DNA of 64,000 nucleotides. Source: PALSA-188 sp050746185. Lineage in GTDB: Bacteria > Acidobacteriota > Terriglobia > Terriglobales > Acidobacteriaceae. A model generated the notes under the pieces. It was not told where the DNA came from. It saw only the letters and a list, made by a program, of their open reading frames with translations, and made no database searches. Below are positions 24,210 through 35,100 of the stretch, one piece after another; position 1 is the first letter of the stretch; each line of letters starts with the position of its first letter. Location of the stretch: positions 62,001 to 126,000 of the forward strand of contig JBOGLA010000018.1 in assembly GCA_050746185.1 (NCBI GenBank), read 5' to 3'. Both the position numbers and the translations under genes were made by a program.

Positions 24210-26897
24210 ATGGCCCTCACTTCCGGTGCCAAACTCGGCCCTTATGAAATCCTCTCGCCGCTTGGGGCGGGCGGGATGGGCGAGGTGTATCGCGCCCGCG
24301 ATACCCGACTCGGACGCACTGTCGCCATCAAAGTCCTGAATTCGCAACTGGTGGCAAATGCCGAGTTACATGCTCGCTTCGAACGCGAGGCCCGCATGGT
24401 CTCGCAGCTTCAGCACCCGCACATTTGCGTTCTGCACGATGTGGGTCACGAAAGCGACACCGATTTTCTGGTGATGGAATTCCTTGAAGGCGAATCACTG
24501 GCGGAACGGCTCAGGCGAGGCCCGCTGCCGCAAGCGGAACTGCTCAAAATTGCCATTCAGATTGCCGACGCGCTCGAAAAAGCACACCGAGCCGGCGTAG
24601 TGCATCGCGACCTGAAGCCGGGCAACGTGATGCTGACGAAGTTGGGGGCCAAGCTGCTCGATTTTGGTCTGGCGAAGCCGGCGGCAGCGAACTCGGCCAG
24701 CGGCGCCCGGGGCAGCGGCTCGGCTTCCGTGCTGGCGGCTGCGTTGACTCAGACCAATCCCACGGCAACGCCCGGCACCGCGCTCTCGGCGGCAGGCGCG
24801 GTCATTGGCACAGTGCAATATATGTCGCCGGAGCAGATTCAGGGCATTGAGGCGGACGCGCGCTCCGACATTTTTGCCTTTGGCGGGATGCTGTTCGAGA
24901 TGGCGACGGGCAAGCGCACCTTTGAAGGCAAGACGCAGGCCAGCATCGTGGGGCAGATTCTTGCAGTGGATCCGCCGTCGGCCTCGACCATTCGCCCGGA
25001 AGTCACGCCGTCGCTCGATCGCGTCATTCGTCTCTGCCTGGAAAAAGATACCGACGAGCGCATTCAGACAGTTCACGACCTGAAGCTGAACCTGCAGGCG
25101 ATCAGCGAGGAGAAGCCGGCGGCTGCCGGGTTAGCGGAACAACGATCGAGCACGGGTGAGCGCTTGAGTTGGATTGCAGGGGTCGCTGCTGCGCTGGTTC
25201 TGGGCGCCCTCGGAGCGGCGCTCCCATACCATCCTGCGAAGCCCGCGCCGAGCATTCGAGCGTCCATTGATCCTCCGCCCAACACCTTTTTCCGGCTGAC
25301 CGGCGATGCTGCCGGACCGCCGGTGTTGTCTCCGGATGGCAAGCTTGTCGCCTTCATTCCCCCAGGCAATGAGAGCATATTGGAAATCTGGGTCCGCCCC
25401 ATCAACTCCCTCGAAGCACGTCCAATCGAGGGGACGGCCGGCGCCAATTTTCCTTTCTGGTCGCCCGATAGCCGCTCGCTGGGATTCTTTATCATAGGGA
25501 AGTTGAAGAAGGTCGATGTGAATACCGGTTCTCCCATCGAGGTGACCGACGCACAACAGGGCCGCGGCGGCGCATGGGGATCGGGAGGAACGATCGTCTT
25601 CTCTCCCAGTCCGAATGCGGCATTGATGAAAGTCAGCGCGGCCGGAGGAAGTGCGGAGCCGCTTACCAGGCTCGATCCGGAGTTGGATTCGCACCGCTGG
25701 CCCTTTTTTCTGCCCGACGGCAAACATTTTGTCTACCTCGCCCTGAATCACGACCCCTCGAAAGCAACCAATGACGCAATTTATTACGCGTCGCTTGATG
25801 GCCGCGAGCATCGGCCGTTGTTTCGCGCGCAGTCGAACGCCGTGTACGCCAACGGGTTTCTTTTGTTTGCGCGAGGCGACAAACTGCTGGCGCAGAGCTT
25901 CGATCCGGCGAAGGGCGAATTGAAAGGCGAGCCGCAGGTGGTGGCCAGCGCCGTGATTAACGATCCCACAACGTGGCACATGGACGTCTCCGCCGCAGAG
26001 GACGGTCTGCTGGTTTACAGCAGCGGGGCGATCGGCGCCATGCAGTTGGTGTGGCTGGATCGCAACGGGAAAGACATCGGGGTGGCAGCCGACAATACCG
26101 CTGCCCTTGCCCGTCTTTCGCCGCAAGGTGACCGGGTCGCTTTGCAGATGGAGACTGGGGTGGGCACGGCGGACATGTTTGTACTGGACCTGGCGCGCGG
26201 TGTCCGGACCCGGCTGACCTTCGGGCCGGTCTCCAACAGTAGCCCGCGATGGTCCCACGATGGAAAATGGATTTATTTTGCGAGCCTTCGCAATGGCCGG
26301 TACAGTATTTTCCGCAAACTCGCCGACGGCAGCTCCGCCGAGGAAAGCGTGTTCAGCAGTGATCAGGATGTTTTTCCAGACGCTTGCTCCCCGGATGGAA
26401 AAACACTCCTGTTTGCGCAGCGTGCCAGCGGCGGTAAGACCAGCATCTGGGTCCTGCCCCTAGCAGAACAAGGCAAACCGTCGCAAATCATCGAAGACGG
26501 CGTGCATGCATCGTTCTCGCCAGAAGGGCGGTACGTGGCATACGAATCCAACGAGTCCGGACGATATGAAGTGTACGTCGTGCCCTTTAGCGATCGAAAA
26601 GCCAAATGGCAGGTGTCGTCGAATGGAGGCATCTTACCGATGTGGAGCGGAGATGGAAAAGAAATTTTCTACGTGGGTCTCGACGGCGCGAAGTACTGGT
26701 TTGTTTCCGTACCGGTGAAGGAGCAAGGGGAAGGGTTGCAAATCGGAGCGCCGCGAACGCTGATCAGCACAATGAACGGCATTCCCTCTTACGACGTTTC
26801 CCGCGATGGCAAGAAGATTCTCGTCCCGCGAATCTCGCAGCAGGGCAACCAGTCGGTGACGTTGGTGACGAATTTTACCGAAGGACTGAACAAGTAG
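24210..26897 (+). CDS. Ser/Thr protein kinase with C-terminal PD40/TolB-like propeller
   Basis: 895 residues. The kinase domain (about 12-275) is complete: GAGGMGEVY loop, Lys41 in VAIKVL, HRDLKPGNV with Asp134, DFG at 151-153, and the activation segment ending in GTVQYMSPEQ. One membrane helix (WIAGVAAALVLGALGAAL, about 317-335) leads to an external part with repeated propeller blades (VLSPDGKLVAFIP, PFWSPDSRSLGF, PRWSHDGKWIYF). This is the common Acidobacterial plan: inside kinase, outside propeller sensor. Ligand and targets are unknown. It is monocistronic by spacing. Confidence 0.93.
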   Translation: MALTSGAKLGPYEILSPLGAGGMGEVYRARDTRLGRTVAIKVLNSQLVANAELHARFEREARMVSQLQHPHICVLHDVGHESDTDFLVMEFLEGESLAERLRRGPLPQAELLKIAIQIADALEKAHRAGVVHRDLKPGNVMLTKLGAKLLDFGLAKPAAANSASGARGSGSASVLAAALTQTNPTATPGTALSAAGAVIGTVQYMSPEQIQGIEADARSDIFAFGGMLFEMATGKRTFEGKTQASIVGQILAVDPPSASTIRPEVTPSLDRVIRLCLEKDTDERIQTVHDLKLNLQAISEEKPAAAGLAEQRSSTGERLSWIAGVAAALVLGALGAALPYHPAKPAPSIRASIDPPPNTFFRLTGDAAGPPVLSPDGKLVAFIPPGNESILEIWVRPINSLEARPIEGTAGANFPFWSPDSRSLGFFIIGKLKKVDVNTGSPIEVTDAQQGRGGAWGSGGTIVFSPSPNAALMKVSAAGGSAEPLTRLDPELDSHRWPFFLPDGKHFVYLALNHDPSKATNDAIYYASLDGREHRPLFRAQSNAVYANGFLLFARGDKLLAQSFDPAKGELKGEPQVVASAVINDPTTWHMDVSAAEDGLLVYSSGAIGAMQLVWLDRNGKDIGVAADNTAALARLSPQGDRVALQMETGVGTADMFVLDLARGVRTRLTFGPVSNSSPRWSHDGKWIYFASLRNGRYSIFRKLADGSSAEESVFSSDQDVFPDACSPDGKTLLFAQRASGGKTSIWVLPLAEQGKPSQIIEDGVHASFSPEGRYVAYESNESGRYEVYVVPFSDRKAKWQVSSNGGILPMWSGDGKEIFYVGLDGAKYWFVSVPVKEQGEGLQIGAPRTLISTMNGIPSYDVSRDGKKILVPRISQQGNQSVTLVTNFTEGLNK

Positions 26898-27390
26898 CCT
26901 GGAGGTTGAATGAATCTGCAAAGAACCAGCTATTCTGGGAACGAAATCAGTATAGCGGCATAGCGACAGGCACTCGGAAGCACAACCACGCGGGCGACAG
27001 GTCGGCTTCTCGGAGATGTGGCGGATTTAGGATTGATAAATGGGCATCGGACATGTTTCCCGTGAGGCCCCACTCCTGGATTTCTGGCGCCGAGCCGACT
27101 TATCGGTACAAACCGGTGCCGGTGGGCGCATTGGCGATTTACCACTCGCCGCGAAAGTCGCTCGAAAGTCAACTGCAAAGATCACTTGCCCGACAAGCCG
27201 GTGGCGCATCGAGAACAGGCTCCAGAGGCAATCCGCATTCTTCCGGCACCTGATGCCGGCGCCGGAACCGTGGCGCGCGCTCCTGCGCAGGTTGCGGTGC
27301 GCACTTTCATCGTCAGGTTAATGAGTCAGGGTTCAGAAATCAGGAATCGCGAAATTCACACTTGACATCGCCAAGAAAATCCACTACCGT
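26898..27390. other. Intergenic stretch, no gene
   Basis: Almost 500 bases without a convincing gene. Short frames on both strands lack start signals or family motifs. The last 60 bases probably hold the promoter of the ArsR gene; 'ttgaca' near 27362 with a TA-rich 'taccgtatgg' about 20 bases later is only suggestive. Confidence 0.4.
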
Positions 27391-27747
27391 ATGGTTGTGG
27401 ATAGGCTAGGTACAACATTTTCGGCTCTGTCTGATCCAACCCGTCGGGCGATGATCGAACGGCTTTCACGTGGGCCTGCCTCTGTGCATGGATTGACGGA
27501 CCCGTTTGCGCTCTCGCAGCAGATGATTTCAAAACATATTGCCTACCTGGTGCGGGCGCGGATTGTGATCAAGACGAAGCGCGGACGAGAGAGTATTTGC
27601 ACGCTTAGACCAGAGGCGATAAAGACAATCAGCGACTGGGCGATTAGCTATCGCCAATTCTGGGAAGAGAGTTTCGACAAGCTGGATGCAGTTGTGAATC
27701 AAATGAAAAAAGCGGAGGTTGGACATGACAAAAAGCACGTTGAATGA
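27391..27747 (+). CDS. ArsR-family transcriptional regulator
   Basis: 118 residues. The winged helix reads TTFSALSDPTRRAMIERLSR, then VHGLTDPFALSQQMISKHIAYLVRARIV with the recognition helix, and the wing TKRGRESICTLRP. The C-terminal helix ISDWAISYRQFWEESFDKLDAVV is the usual end in regulators paired with SRPBCC proteins. No metal-binding cysteine cluster is visible. Its 3' end overlaps the start of the next gene (ATG 27725), so the pair is one operon. Confidence 0.92.
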   Translation: MVVDRLGTTFSALSDPTRRAMIERLSRGPASVHGLTDPFALSQQMISKHIAYLVRARIVIKTKRGRESICTLRPEAIKTISDWAISYRQFWEESFDKLDAVVNQMKKAEVGHDKKHVE

Positions 27748-28234
27748 GACAGAGCGGATGGTTGTCACAAGAGTTTTTGATGCCCCACGCGAATTGGTTT
27801 GGAAGGCGTGGACAGACCCGAAATATGTGATGCAGTGGTGGGGGCCGAAGGGTTTTACGGCGCCTGTTTGCAAGATGGATTTTCGCGTGGGAGGAAAATT
27901 TCTCTACTGCATGAGAACGCCGGATGGACAGGAGTTCTGGAATGGCGGTGAATACCATGAGATTGTTCCGCACGAGAAGATCGTTTCCTCCATGTACTTT
28001 TCCGACTCGGAGGGAAACAAGGTTGAGCCTGCGCAATTAGGAATAGAACATGAGGCTATAGAAGGTGCGCACGACGTGATTCTGTTTGAGGATCTTGGAA
28101 ACGGCCAGACGAAACTCACCTTCATTGGAAATGAAACCATGGAAAACGCAATCAAGACCGGTCAACTGGAGGGCATGAACCAGATACTCGATAAAGCTGC
28201 TGCAGTCGTTGCGGGGCTGAAGCAGACGAAATAA
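27725..28234 (+). CDS. SRPBCC-domain protein (AHSA1-like)
   Basis: 169 residues from ATG 27725, with GGAGG 7 bases upstream inside the regulator gene. The START-like fold is opened by VTRVFDAPRELVWKAWTDPKYV, followed by WWGPKGFTAPVCKMDFRVGGKF and closed by the long helix GQLEGMNQILDKAAAVV. Such proteins bind hydrophobic ligands and are usually encoded directly after an ArsR regulator, as here. The ligand and physiological role are unknown. Confidence 0.92.
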   Translation: MTKSTLNETERMVVTRVFDAPRELVWKAWTDPKYVMQWWGPKGFTAPVCKMDFRVGGKFLYCMRTPDGQEFWNGGEYHEIVPHEKIVSSMYFSDSEGNKVEPAQLGIEHEAIEGAHDVILFEDLGNGQTKLTFIGNETMENAIKTGQLEGMNQILDKAAAVVAGLKQTK

Positions 28235-28592
28235 GAAGTTGAAGCCTGGATGATCGTCATGCGCGAGAATGAACGCAAAGCAAACGCAGGTCCATCCCGG
28301 CAACCCCAGCCAGGGGTGGCTGCGGAGGCTTAGCTCAATCGCGCTGTCGTCACCTGGCCGAATCGTCACCTTACCGGATGCTCACTGCCGCCTTGAGGAC
28401 AACGCGCTCATGGAGCAAGGATTTGAGCCGGCTTCCAGCGACAGCGGCGTTCCCGGCCGGATGCACTCGTTTTTCTTGTTCGCAGGCAGTTTCAATCCGG
28501 GTAATTCTCGCGTCGGGAGACTGCCGAAATTTAGATGATTCCATGCACCTCCGCGTACGGCGTCAATCGCATAATCTGGCTTACAATTCCGC
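28235..28592. other. Intergenic stretch, no gene
   Basis: No supported gene in about 360 bases. A hydrophilic frame on either strand is present by chance; I see no ribosome site or family motif. Confidence 0.4.
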
Positions 28593-29261
28593 ATGGCCGG
28601 CCCTCCTCTATTGATTGGCCACCGGGGCGCGCGGGCGATCAAGTCGGTCGCGGAGAATACACTGCCCTCGTTCGAACTGGCCCTTCAGCATGGCTGCGAT
28701 GGTTTCGAATTTGACGTTCAGCGAACCGGTGACGGGCGCGCGCTCATTTGTCACGACCCCAAAATCGGCAGGCTCGCCGTCCGCAAAGTCACCAGCAACC
28801 AGTTGCCTCAATGCCCATTGCTCGAAGACGTGTTGCGGCAATGCGCTCACCGGGCTTTTCTGGATATTGAGCTCAAAGTCAGAGAACTTGAAACAAATGT
28901 GTTGGCCGCTCTGCGCGAGTGGCCGCCGCATAGAGGGTACGTAGTCTCGTCGTTCCTGCCGCAGGTAATTATGGAACTCAAAGTCCGAAGCGGCGCGGTT
29001 CCCGTGGGCATTATCTGTGACAGCCGAGCCGAGCTTGGCCGCTGGCGTTCGCTGCCGGTGGAGTATGTCATCGTTGAACATCGGCTCATTTCCAGGAGGC
29101 TCATGGACGAAGTTCACTCGGCGGGCCGCAGAATTTTTGCCTGGACCGTGAATCAGCCCGAATCCATGATGCGCCTGGCGGAATGGGACGTGGATGGAAT
29201 CATTTCCGACGACGTCGAACTCCTCGTGCGAACCGTCCGCGGTAAAGATCCGAACTCATGA
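28593..29261 (+). CDS. Glycerophosphodiester phosphodiesterase
   Basis: 222 residues. Family motifs are all present: IGHRGARAI with the catalytic His, ENTLPSFELALQHGCDGFEFDVQ with the metal-binding Glu pair, ICHDPKIGRL with the second His, and near the end FAWTVNQPESM, then DGIISDD. There is no signal peptide, so it is cytoplasmic. It releases glycerol-3-phosphate from glycerophosphodiesters. The 3' end overlaps by 6 bases the convergent glycerol-3-phosphate dehydrogenase gene, which uses this product. Confidence 0.93.
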   Translation: MAGPPLLIGHRGARAIKSVAENTLPSFELALQHGCDGFEFDVQRTGDGRALICHDPKIGRLAVRKVTSNQLPQCPLLEDVLRQCAHRAFLDIELKVRELETNVLAALREWPPHRGYVVSSFLPQVIMELKVRSGAVPVGIICDSRAELGRWRSLPVEYVIVEHRLISRRLMDEVHSAGRRIFAWTVNQPESMMRLAEWDVDGIISDDVELLVRTVRGKDPNS

Positions 29262-30953
29262 GGGCTTCTTGAGAAATGCTTCGCGCTCGGTTTCGAATTC
29301 TTCCATTTCGCGTGCCGTTTGCTGATCGCTCCATTCCATGACCGGCTTAAGTACGGAGGCCGCTTCCCGCGTGCACTCCCGCGACCAGCAGGCGCCCAAT
29401 GCCACGGGAACCCGCCGCAGAAGCACGTCCGCCAACGTCATGGCGCACTCGTTGGCAAAAGCGTCCACGGCTTCGGCCACGATATGCCCGGTGTGAGGAC
29501 ACAGCGGAGCACGCAACTGCGCACTGCTTAATGCCATGCGCGCGATCGCTCCCGAACGCTTGCCGTGCCACTCTACAATCCCCGACGCGGAACTCTCGCT
29601 AATTCCTCCCGCGTTGGCAATGTCCGTGACAAAGGCGTCGAGCAGGGGATCCACATCAGCGTCAATCATTCCGAGCGAGATTCGCCGGGGATCGAGGGTA
29701 CCGTTCGCTCCATCCGCCGATTCAGGCAGATCATTCGTCCGGGACCTTTTTGGAGCGGATGCCCCAATCTTTGCCGCACATTCGCGCGCCAGGTGAACCG
29801 CGGTGGTCAATTTGCCTCCGATCACGGAGATCATCTGCGCCGCATCATCCTTTCGATGATCATGCAAATAATGCCTGCGGGTTACCGCCGAGAGTTTTGC
29901 ATTCGGCGCATAAGGCAGGGGACGTATTCCGGCGAACGTATATCGGATGTCGCGGACGGTAAAAGTTGGCCGCGGAAAAAGTGAGGCGAACGACCGCAGC
30001 AGATAGTCGATTTCTTCACCGGATGGCTGTGCTTTTCCGGGGTCTGTGTTGTCCTCCGATTCGGTGGTCCCAACCAAAATCTGGTCGTTCCATGGAATCA
30101 CGAAAATCGGACGCCCATCCCCCGCTTCCGAGTACACGGCGGAATCGGGCGCGCCCGGAAATCTGGGCAGCACGATATGCGATCCACGAACTCCGCCAAG
30201 CAACGGTTGCTGAGTTCTAATTTTTGAACGCTGGCAGATGCGGTCGGCCCACGGTCCGGTCGCGTTGACGATCCACCCTGCTTCGACTCTCTCCTCTTTT
30301 CCGCTCAGGCGATCACGTATCAGAACGGCTTTGGCATGACCCTGCCGCACATCCACGGCCAGTACCTGGGTGTGATTTCTTGCGACTGCGCCCGCGTCCA
30401 TGGCTTCGACGAGCCACTCCGCAATGAGGCGTTCGGGAAATTCGCATTGCGCGTCCTGAAAGCTGAACAACGACCACCTGCGTCCTGCATCCAGGGACCG
30501 CGCAAGCTTTTGCAAGTTCTCGTCCTTTCCCTCGGCTGGCCTTCTCCCTCCCGCCATCACCCGGTAAAGCCACAGGCCGGCCCGAATTTTCAGCGCGCTT
30601 CGGCGGCTGTTGCTGTCCAGAGCCAGAACAAACTGCAAAGGATGAACGAGGTGTGAATACCGCCGGAGTAGTGTTTTCCGCTCCGCGAGCGATTCCCTCA
30701 CCAGCCCGAACTCTCCGTGTTCCAGATAGCGGAGTCCACCGTGGATGATGCGTGTCGAGCGGCTGGTTGTGCCCGATCCAAAATCGTTTTGCTCGACCAA
30801 TAACGTGCGACGGCCAGCGCGGACGCACTCGCGGGCGATCGCCACTCCATTTATTCCGCCGCCTATCACAATCGCATGGAATCGCTGATTTTCGAGAGAT
30901 GGGCGCAGTTCGCGGGGACCACTGTTCACCAAGACAGTGTATGGACGGGCCAT
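29256..30953 (-). CDS. glpD: FAD-dependent glycerol-3-phosphate dehydrogenase
   Basis: 565 residues, normal for GlpD. The N-terminal FAD site is IVIGGGINGVAIARECVRAG with a following acidic LLVEQNDFGSGTTSRSTRIIHGGLRYLEHGEF, the GlpD signature. Later blocks are GWIVNATGPWAD, IRYTFAGIRPLPY and SVIGGKLTTAVHLARE. It oxidises glycerol-3-phosphate to dihydroxyacetone phosphate and feeds electrons to quinone at the membrane. It is convergent with the glycerophosphodiesterase gene. Confidence 0.94.
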   Translation of the reverse strand: MARPYTVLVNSGPRELRPSLENQRFHAIVIGGGINGVAIARECVRAGRRTLLVEQNDFGSGTTSRSTRIIHGGLRYLEHGEFGLVRESLAERKTLLRRYSHLVHPLQFVLALDSNSRRSALKIRAGLWLYRVMAGGRRPAEGKDENLQKLARSLDAGRRWSLFSFQDAQCEFPERLIAEWLVEAMDAGAVARNHTQVLAVDVRQGHAKAVLIRDRLSGKEERVEAGWIVNATGPWADRICQRSKIRTQQPLLGGVRGSHIVLPRFPGAPDSAVYSEAGDGRPIFVIPWNDQILVGTTESEDNTDPGKAQPSGEEIDYLLRSFASLFPRPTFTVRDIRYTFAGIRPLPYAPNAKLSAVTRRHYLHDHRKDDAAQMISVIGGKLTTAVHLARECAAKIGASAPKRSRTNDLPESADGANGTLDPRRISLGMIDADVDPLLDAFVTDIANAGGISESSASGIVEWHGKRSGAIARMALSSAQLRAPLCPHTGHIVAEAVDAFANECAMTLADVLLRRVPVALGACWSRECTREAASVLKPVMEWSDQQTAREMEEFETEREAFLKKPS

Positions 30954-31338
30954 CGCATTCGTCTACGCCGGCAAGAGAAGCGAAAGTACACGGTTTCATG
31001 GTGATTACGCTCACGGAGTTCGCGATCAGGTGCTTAAGCGACCAGGTGATCCAAGGCGCCGGTCACCGTGGGGATGGACAGCGTATCGAAAATTCCTTTG
31101 AGTTTTTAAGGGCCGGGGGAACCAGGCACGCCGGTTGAGATTTAGATGCGTCTTGCGCGTTTGTTCGAACGTAAAATTGTGTCACGCTGCAATCCCGAAA
31201 TATTTACGAATCTTCACCACTCTTTACGAATTCCCTGCCGCCACGCCGATAGACTCGCTGCCAAGCTCACTGACTATCCGCCCAACTTGTTCCCGATCGG
31301 CATTTGTTGGGGCGGTTCAAATCACTGGAGGATCATTC
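30954..31338. other. Intergenic stretch upstream of the DUF4397 lipoprotein gene
   Basis: It separates two divergently read genes and must hold both promoters. I see no coding sequence. An open frame from 31135 joins the lipoprotein gene but has no family-like sequence before the lipoprotein signal. Confidence 0.4.
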
Positions 31339-32043
31339 GTGCGTTTCTATTTTTTTCGTCGCGTTATTCCGGTTTTGTTCACTGCAATCGTCACGTTGCT
31401 TTCAGCCGGCTGCGGCAGTGGTTCAGGCAGCAAGACCCAATTGCGGGCGCTTCAGGCGTCCCCCAACGAAAGCACAACCATAAATGTTCTATTAGACAGC
31501 ACGACGTTGTTCAGTGATCTTGCGCTTGGCGCACCCACCACCTACTCGACGGTGACTTCCGGATCTCACACGTTGGAGGTCGAACCATCGAATTCGACGA
31601 CCGCGGCAATCAACCAGAGCGTGACTCTGAACGCCGCGACGAACTATACCCTGATCACGGCGAACTATGCCGCCAACCTTACACCGATGCTGCTGACCGA
31701 CTCCACAACAGCTCCAAGTTCGGGAGATTTCGGTCTGCGCATTGCGAATGCGGCAGTGGAAGCAGGTTCTATTGACGTTTACATTCTGCCGGCGGGGTCG
31801 CCGGGACCGCCGACGGGAGGCGTGACCCCAACCATCAGCGCGTTAGGATTCACGAACAGTTCGAGTTACCAGTCTCTGAGCGCTGGGTCGTACGAGATTG
31901 TCATTACTCCGGCAGGGTTTCCGGTGGTGCAATACATCAACAGCGGATCATTGAGTTTCGCGGCAGGACAGAATCGCACATTTGTAATTCTGCCGAACGC
32001 GAGCGGAGGACTTACTTCGCTAACGCTAAGTGATCTGAATTAA
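31339..32043 (+). CDS. DUF4397-type lipoprotein
   Basis: 234 residues from GTG 31339, with GGAGG 7 bases upstream. The N-terminus RFYFFRRVIPVLFTAIVTLL ends in the lipobox LSAGC, so the mature protein is lipid-anchored. The rest consists of two beta-sandwich repeats (LRALQASPNESTTINVLLDS..., LRIANAAVEAGSIDVYILPAG) in the style of DUF4397, rich in Ser, Thr and Ala as usual for exported proteins. Function unknown. It converges on the SBBP-repeat gene. Confidence 0.82.
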   Translation: MRFYFFRRVIPVLFTAIVTLLSAGCGSGSGSKTQLRALQASPNESTTINVLLDSTTLFSDLALGAPTTYSTVTSGSHTLEVEPSNSTTAAINQSVTLNAATNYTLITANYAANLTPMLLTDSTTAPSSGDFGLRIANAAVEAGSIDVYILPAGSPGPPTGGVTPTISALGFTNSSSYQSLSAGSYEIVITPAGFPVVQYINSGSLSFAAGQNRTFVILPNASGGLTSLTLSDLN

Positions 32044-32167
32044 TTCCAGTTTCTGCGCGTTCCAGATTGAGTCAAATACAGATTCCCCGCCCTTGTTCGC
32101 GAGCGGCCTGGTGATGTCTGCGCCCGAAGGACAAGGCTTTGGGTTTATTTTTCTCTTTAACCGCGCC

Positions 32168-35100
32168 TTATTGCACGACCAAAGTCACGGTGGTGGATCT
32201 TGAGGCCGATCCGGATGTCGCGTCTATTGCTATTAGATAAGTCCCCGCGGGGGTTCCCGTAGTCGTAGTGGTAGTAGACTTCGAGCCACATCCCGCCTGG
32301 AATAACACAAGCGTCAGAAATACTCCGAGAAGGAGTCCCATCAGCGCCCGCCGTTTTCTCGACATCTTGCCGCCGATGCCGAGTCCGAGGAATGCCATTC
32401 CGGTAATCGGCAACCACGTCGCGTAGAGAGCTCTGACGCTGTGCCACAAGGCTCCAGTGGTGGTCACGCGCGCGGTCGTGGTGATAGTAAGAACGGTGGT
32501 CTGGGCACTGCCGGTGAGGGTGGGTATGGGATTTGTGGTCCACGCTGTGGTCGCAGGAGTAGGCAAGCCGGAAGCCGCTGTAAGCGAGATGCTGTCGGGA
32601 AAATTGCTGAAGGTGCCGGTAACCTGGAAGGTGAAATTCGCCGGCACTCCGGCAGGTACGGTTATCGAAGATGGGGTTCCGGGCTCAACCACAATATTGA
32701 AATCCTGTACCTGAACCGTACTGCTGGCGGTTTGAGTCTGCGCTCCTGGAGCGGATGCGGAAATGCTGTTGGATATCGCGCCCGGCGAGGTCAAGGGAGT
32801 GGCCGGAGCCGTCGGCGTCAGATTCACGGTGATGGTTATGGAAGCGCCGGAATTCAGAGTGCCGATACTGCAAGTAACTATCGAACTCACGGCAGTTCCA
32901 CAACTGCCTTGCGTGGTGGAGATTGAATTAAACGTCGCGCCCGATGAGGGAAGCGTATCGGTAACGATAATGTTGCTTGTGGGATCGCCATTATTGAGGA
33001 GCGTGTAAGTGAATGTAGCCTGGTTACCGACTCCAATCGTCGTGGGTGTTGTCGGGGTCAGCATCAGACTTCCGACTGGACTCAGTTTGCTCACAAATGC
33101 ATTCGGGCTGGTTCCGTTCAAAGAGGCCTGAAAAGGCGTGACCACAGGAAAATTCGGCGAAGAGGTTTCGCCCGCCACGTAAGTCACGTTTTGGGAATCC
33201 TGTGCTATGCCGGTTCCGATATCTGTGCCGCTTCCGCCGAGATATGTGGAAAAGCCCGGGCACTTCACTTCGGCAGTCGAGCCGTTGGCCGGCATGGGGG
33301 TACAGATTGTGGTGGTGTCAATGCGGGTAACGAAGGCATCTTCTCCACCGCCATTTGCCGATTGCACCGGATTGCCAGTCAGGACGCTAGCCGCAGGAAA
33401 ATCAGTCGAATTCGTCCAGCCCGTGACTAGGGCGCCCCCAATATTGTTAACCGCGATGGCGGTACCGGCGTCGGCAAGGCCCCCACCTAGATACGTGAAA
33501 TAGAGATATGGAACGTTAGTACCCGTGGTGCCGGAAGTTACGGCACCGAATTTTGCTATGAAAGCATCGGGAGCCGTGACGCTCGTTGAGCAAGCTCCGG
33601 TGGGATACGCCATGAGGGGATTCGGGGGAGTATCAAGGCAGCTCGCGAAAGATATTGGATTCCCCGACCCAGTAGGCGGGGCGATATTTAAGGAAGTAGT
33701 CGAACCGGTGATGTAGGCATCGCCGCTGGAATCCACCGCGATCCCATATCCGATATCGTCTCCTTTGCCGCCAAAGTAGGTTAAATAGTTAAGAGAAAGT
33801 TGAGATCCGCAAGCCGACCCAGTTGCGACGGCGAATTTGGCCACCCAGGCGTCTAAGCCGCCGAGGTTTGTGCCCTGGCTAGCGTTTTGAGTCGGCATAT
33901 CGGTGAAATTCGTCCCGCCCGTGAGGTACGCGTTGCAATTGGTGTCCACAGCGATGCCGCCGCCCATCGCGACTCCGGTCGTGGGAGTGCTGCCGCCGAT
34001 GTATGTGGAATAAAGAAGACCTCCGGGACCGGTTATGGTGGGATCCAGCTTGCTAAAGAAATATTGGTTTGCGGCCTTTGGCGAAGGTTGCTGTGCCGTC
34101 GGGGTGGTGGGAAAGTTGGAAGACGTCGTATTACCGGCGACATACTCCTTGCCTAAATTGTCGAGCGCGATACCGCTCGCAATGTCTGTGCCATTACCAG
34201 ATAGGTAGGTTGAATAGAGCAGCGTGGAGCCGGTAGCGGCCAGTTCACTCACAAAAGCATGAGTGCCGGCAGAAGCGGCGGCCGGCTGGTAGGAACTGGA
34301 CAATGTTGGGAAGTCGGAGGAGTTCGTTGTCCCCGCGATATGCACATTAAAATTCGCATCCACCGCAATTCCTGCCGTGACCTCGCTGCCGCTTCCACCC
34401 AGATAAGTAGCGAAATCCAATGCCGTGCCGGATGCGTTCAGCCTGACGACGAATACGTCGCTATTCGTCTGTCCCGTGGGGCAGGGCGAAGGGCTGACGG
34501 GACTGATCGGATTTGGCGGGGGCGAATCGAGGCAGAGCTGGAATCCCGTGCCTCCACTTACTCCTGGAAAGTCGGTTGAGGTGGTCGCTCCCGCCACGTA
34601 AGTCCGGGAGGCTGAATCTACGGCGATTGCCGGGCAGCCGGGAGTGGCTGCAGGACTGGGAAGTGATATTCCCAATTGACTCTGCTCGATGGCAGAGCAA
34701 CTTTCGCTGCCTGTACCCCCGAGATAGGTGGAGTAGCTAAGGATGGGATCAATAATTAACCTGCGACTGCGGTCATAGCCGCCGATCTGGAAAGAAATCT
34801 GACTGCCCGATTCCAGCAGAAATTTTCCGGCAATGAGACGATCTTCATTTCCGAATCTCTGGTAGATGCGGGGCGCTTGCAGTCGAACATCACCGGAGCT
34901 GGTTGAGATATTGAGGTCACCGCTGCCAACCAACTTCACACTCTGAGCGCCCCGAAATCGGAGTCCGATCTGCGATGGGTCGGCTCCGGGAGCAACCTCA
35001 AAATCGTATTCCAGTTTTCCCTGGCTTCCGTAATAAATAAGGTCAATGCCTGGGTAAACGTCGTGTGACCGCACCCGCGCAAATTGCGGGATATTGCGAT

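Noticed and set aside
25131..26258. 375-aa minus-strand open frame
   Set aside because: It is antisense to the kinase-propeller gene; long antisense frames are common in high-GC coding DNA.
31135..31338. Upstream extension of the DUF4397 lipoprotein
   Set aside because: The lipoprotein signal and GGAGG fix the start at GTG 31339.
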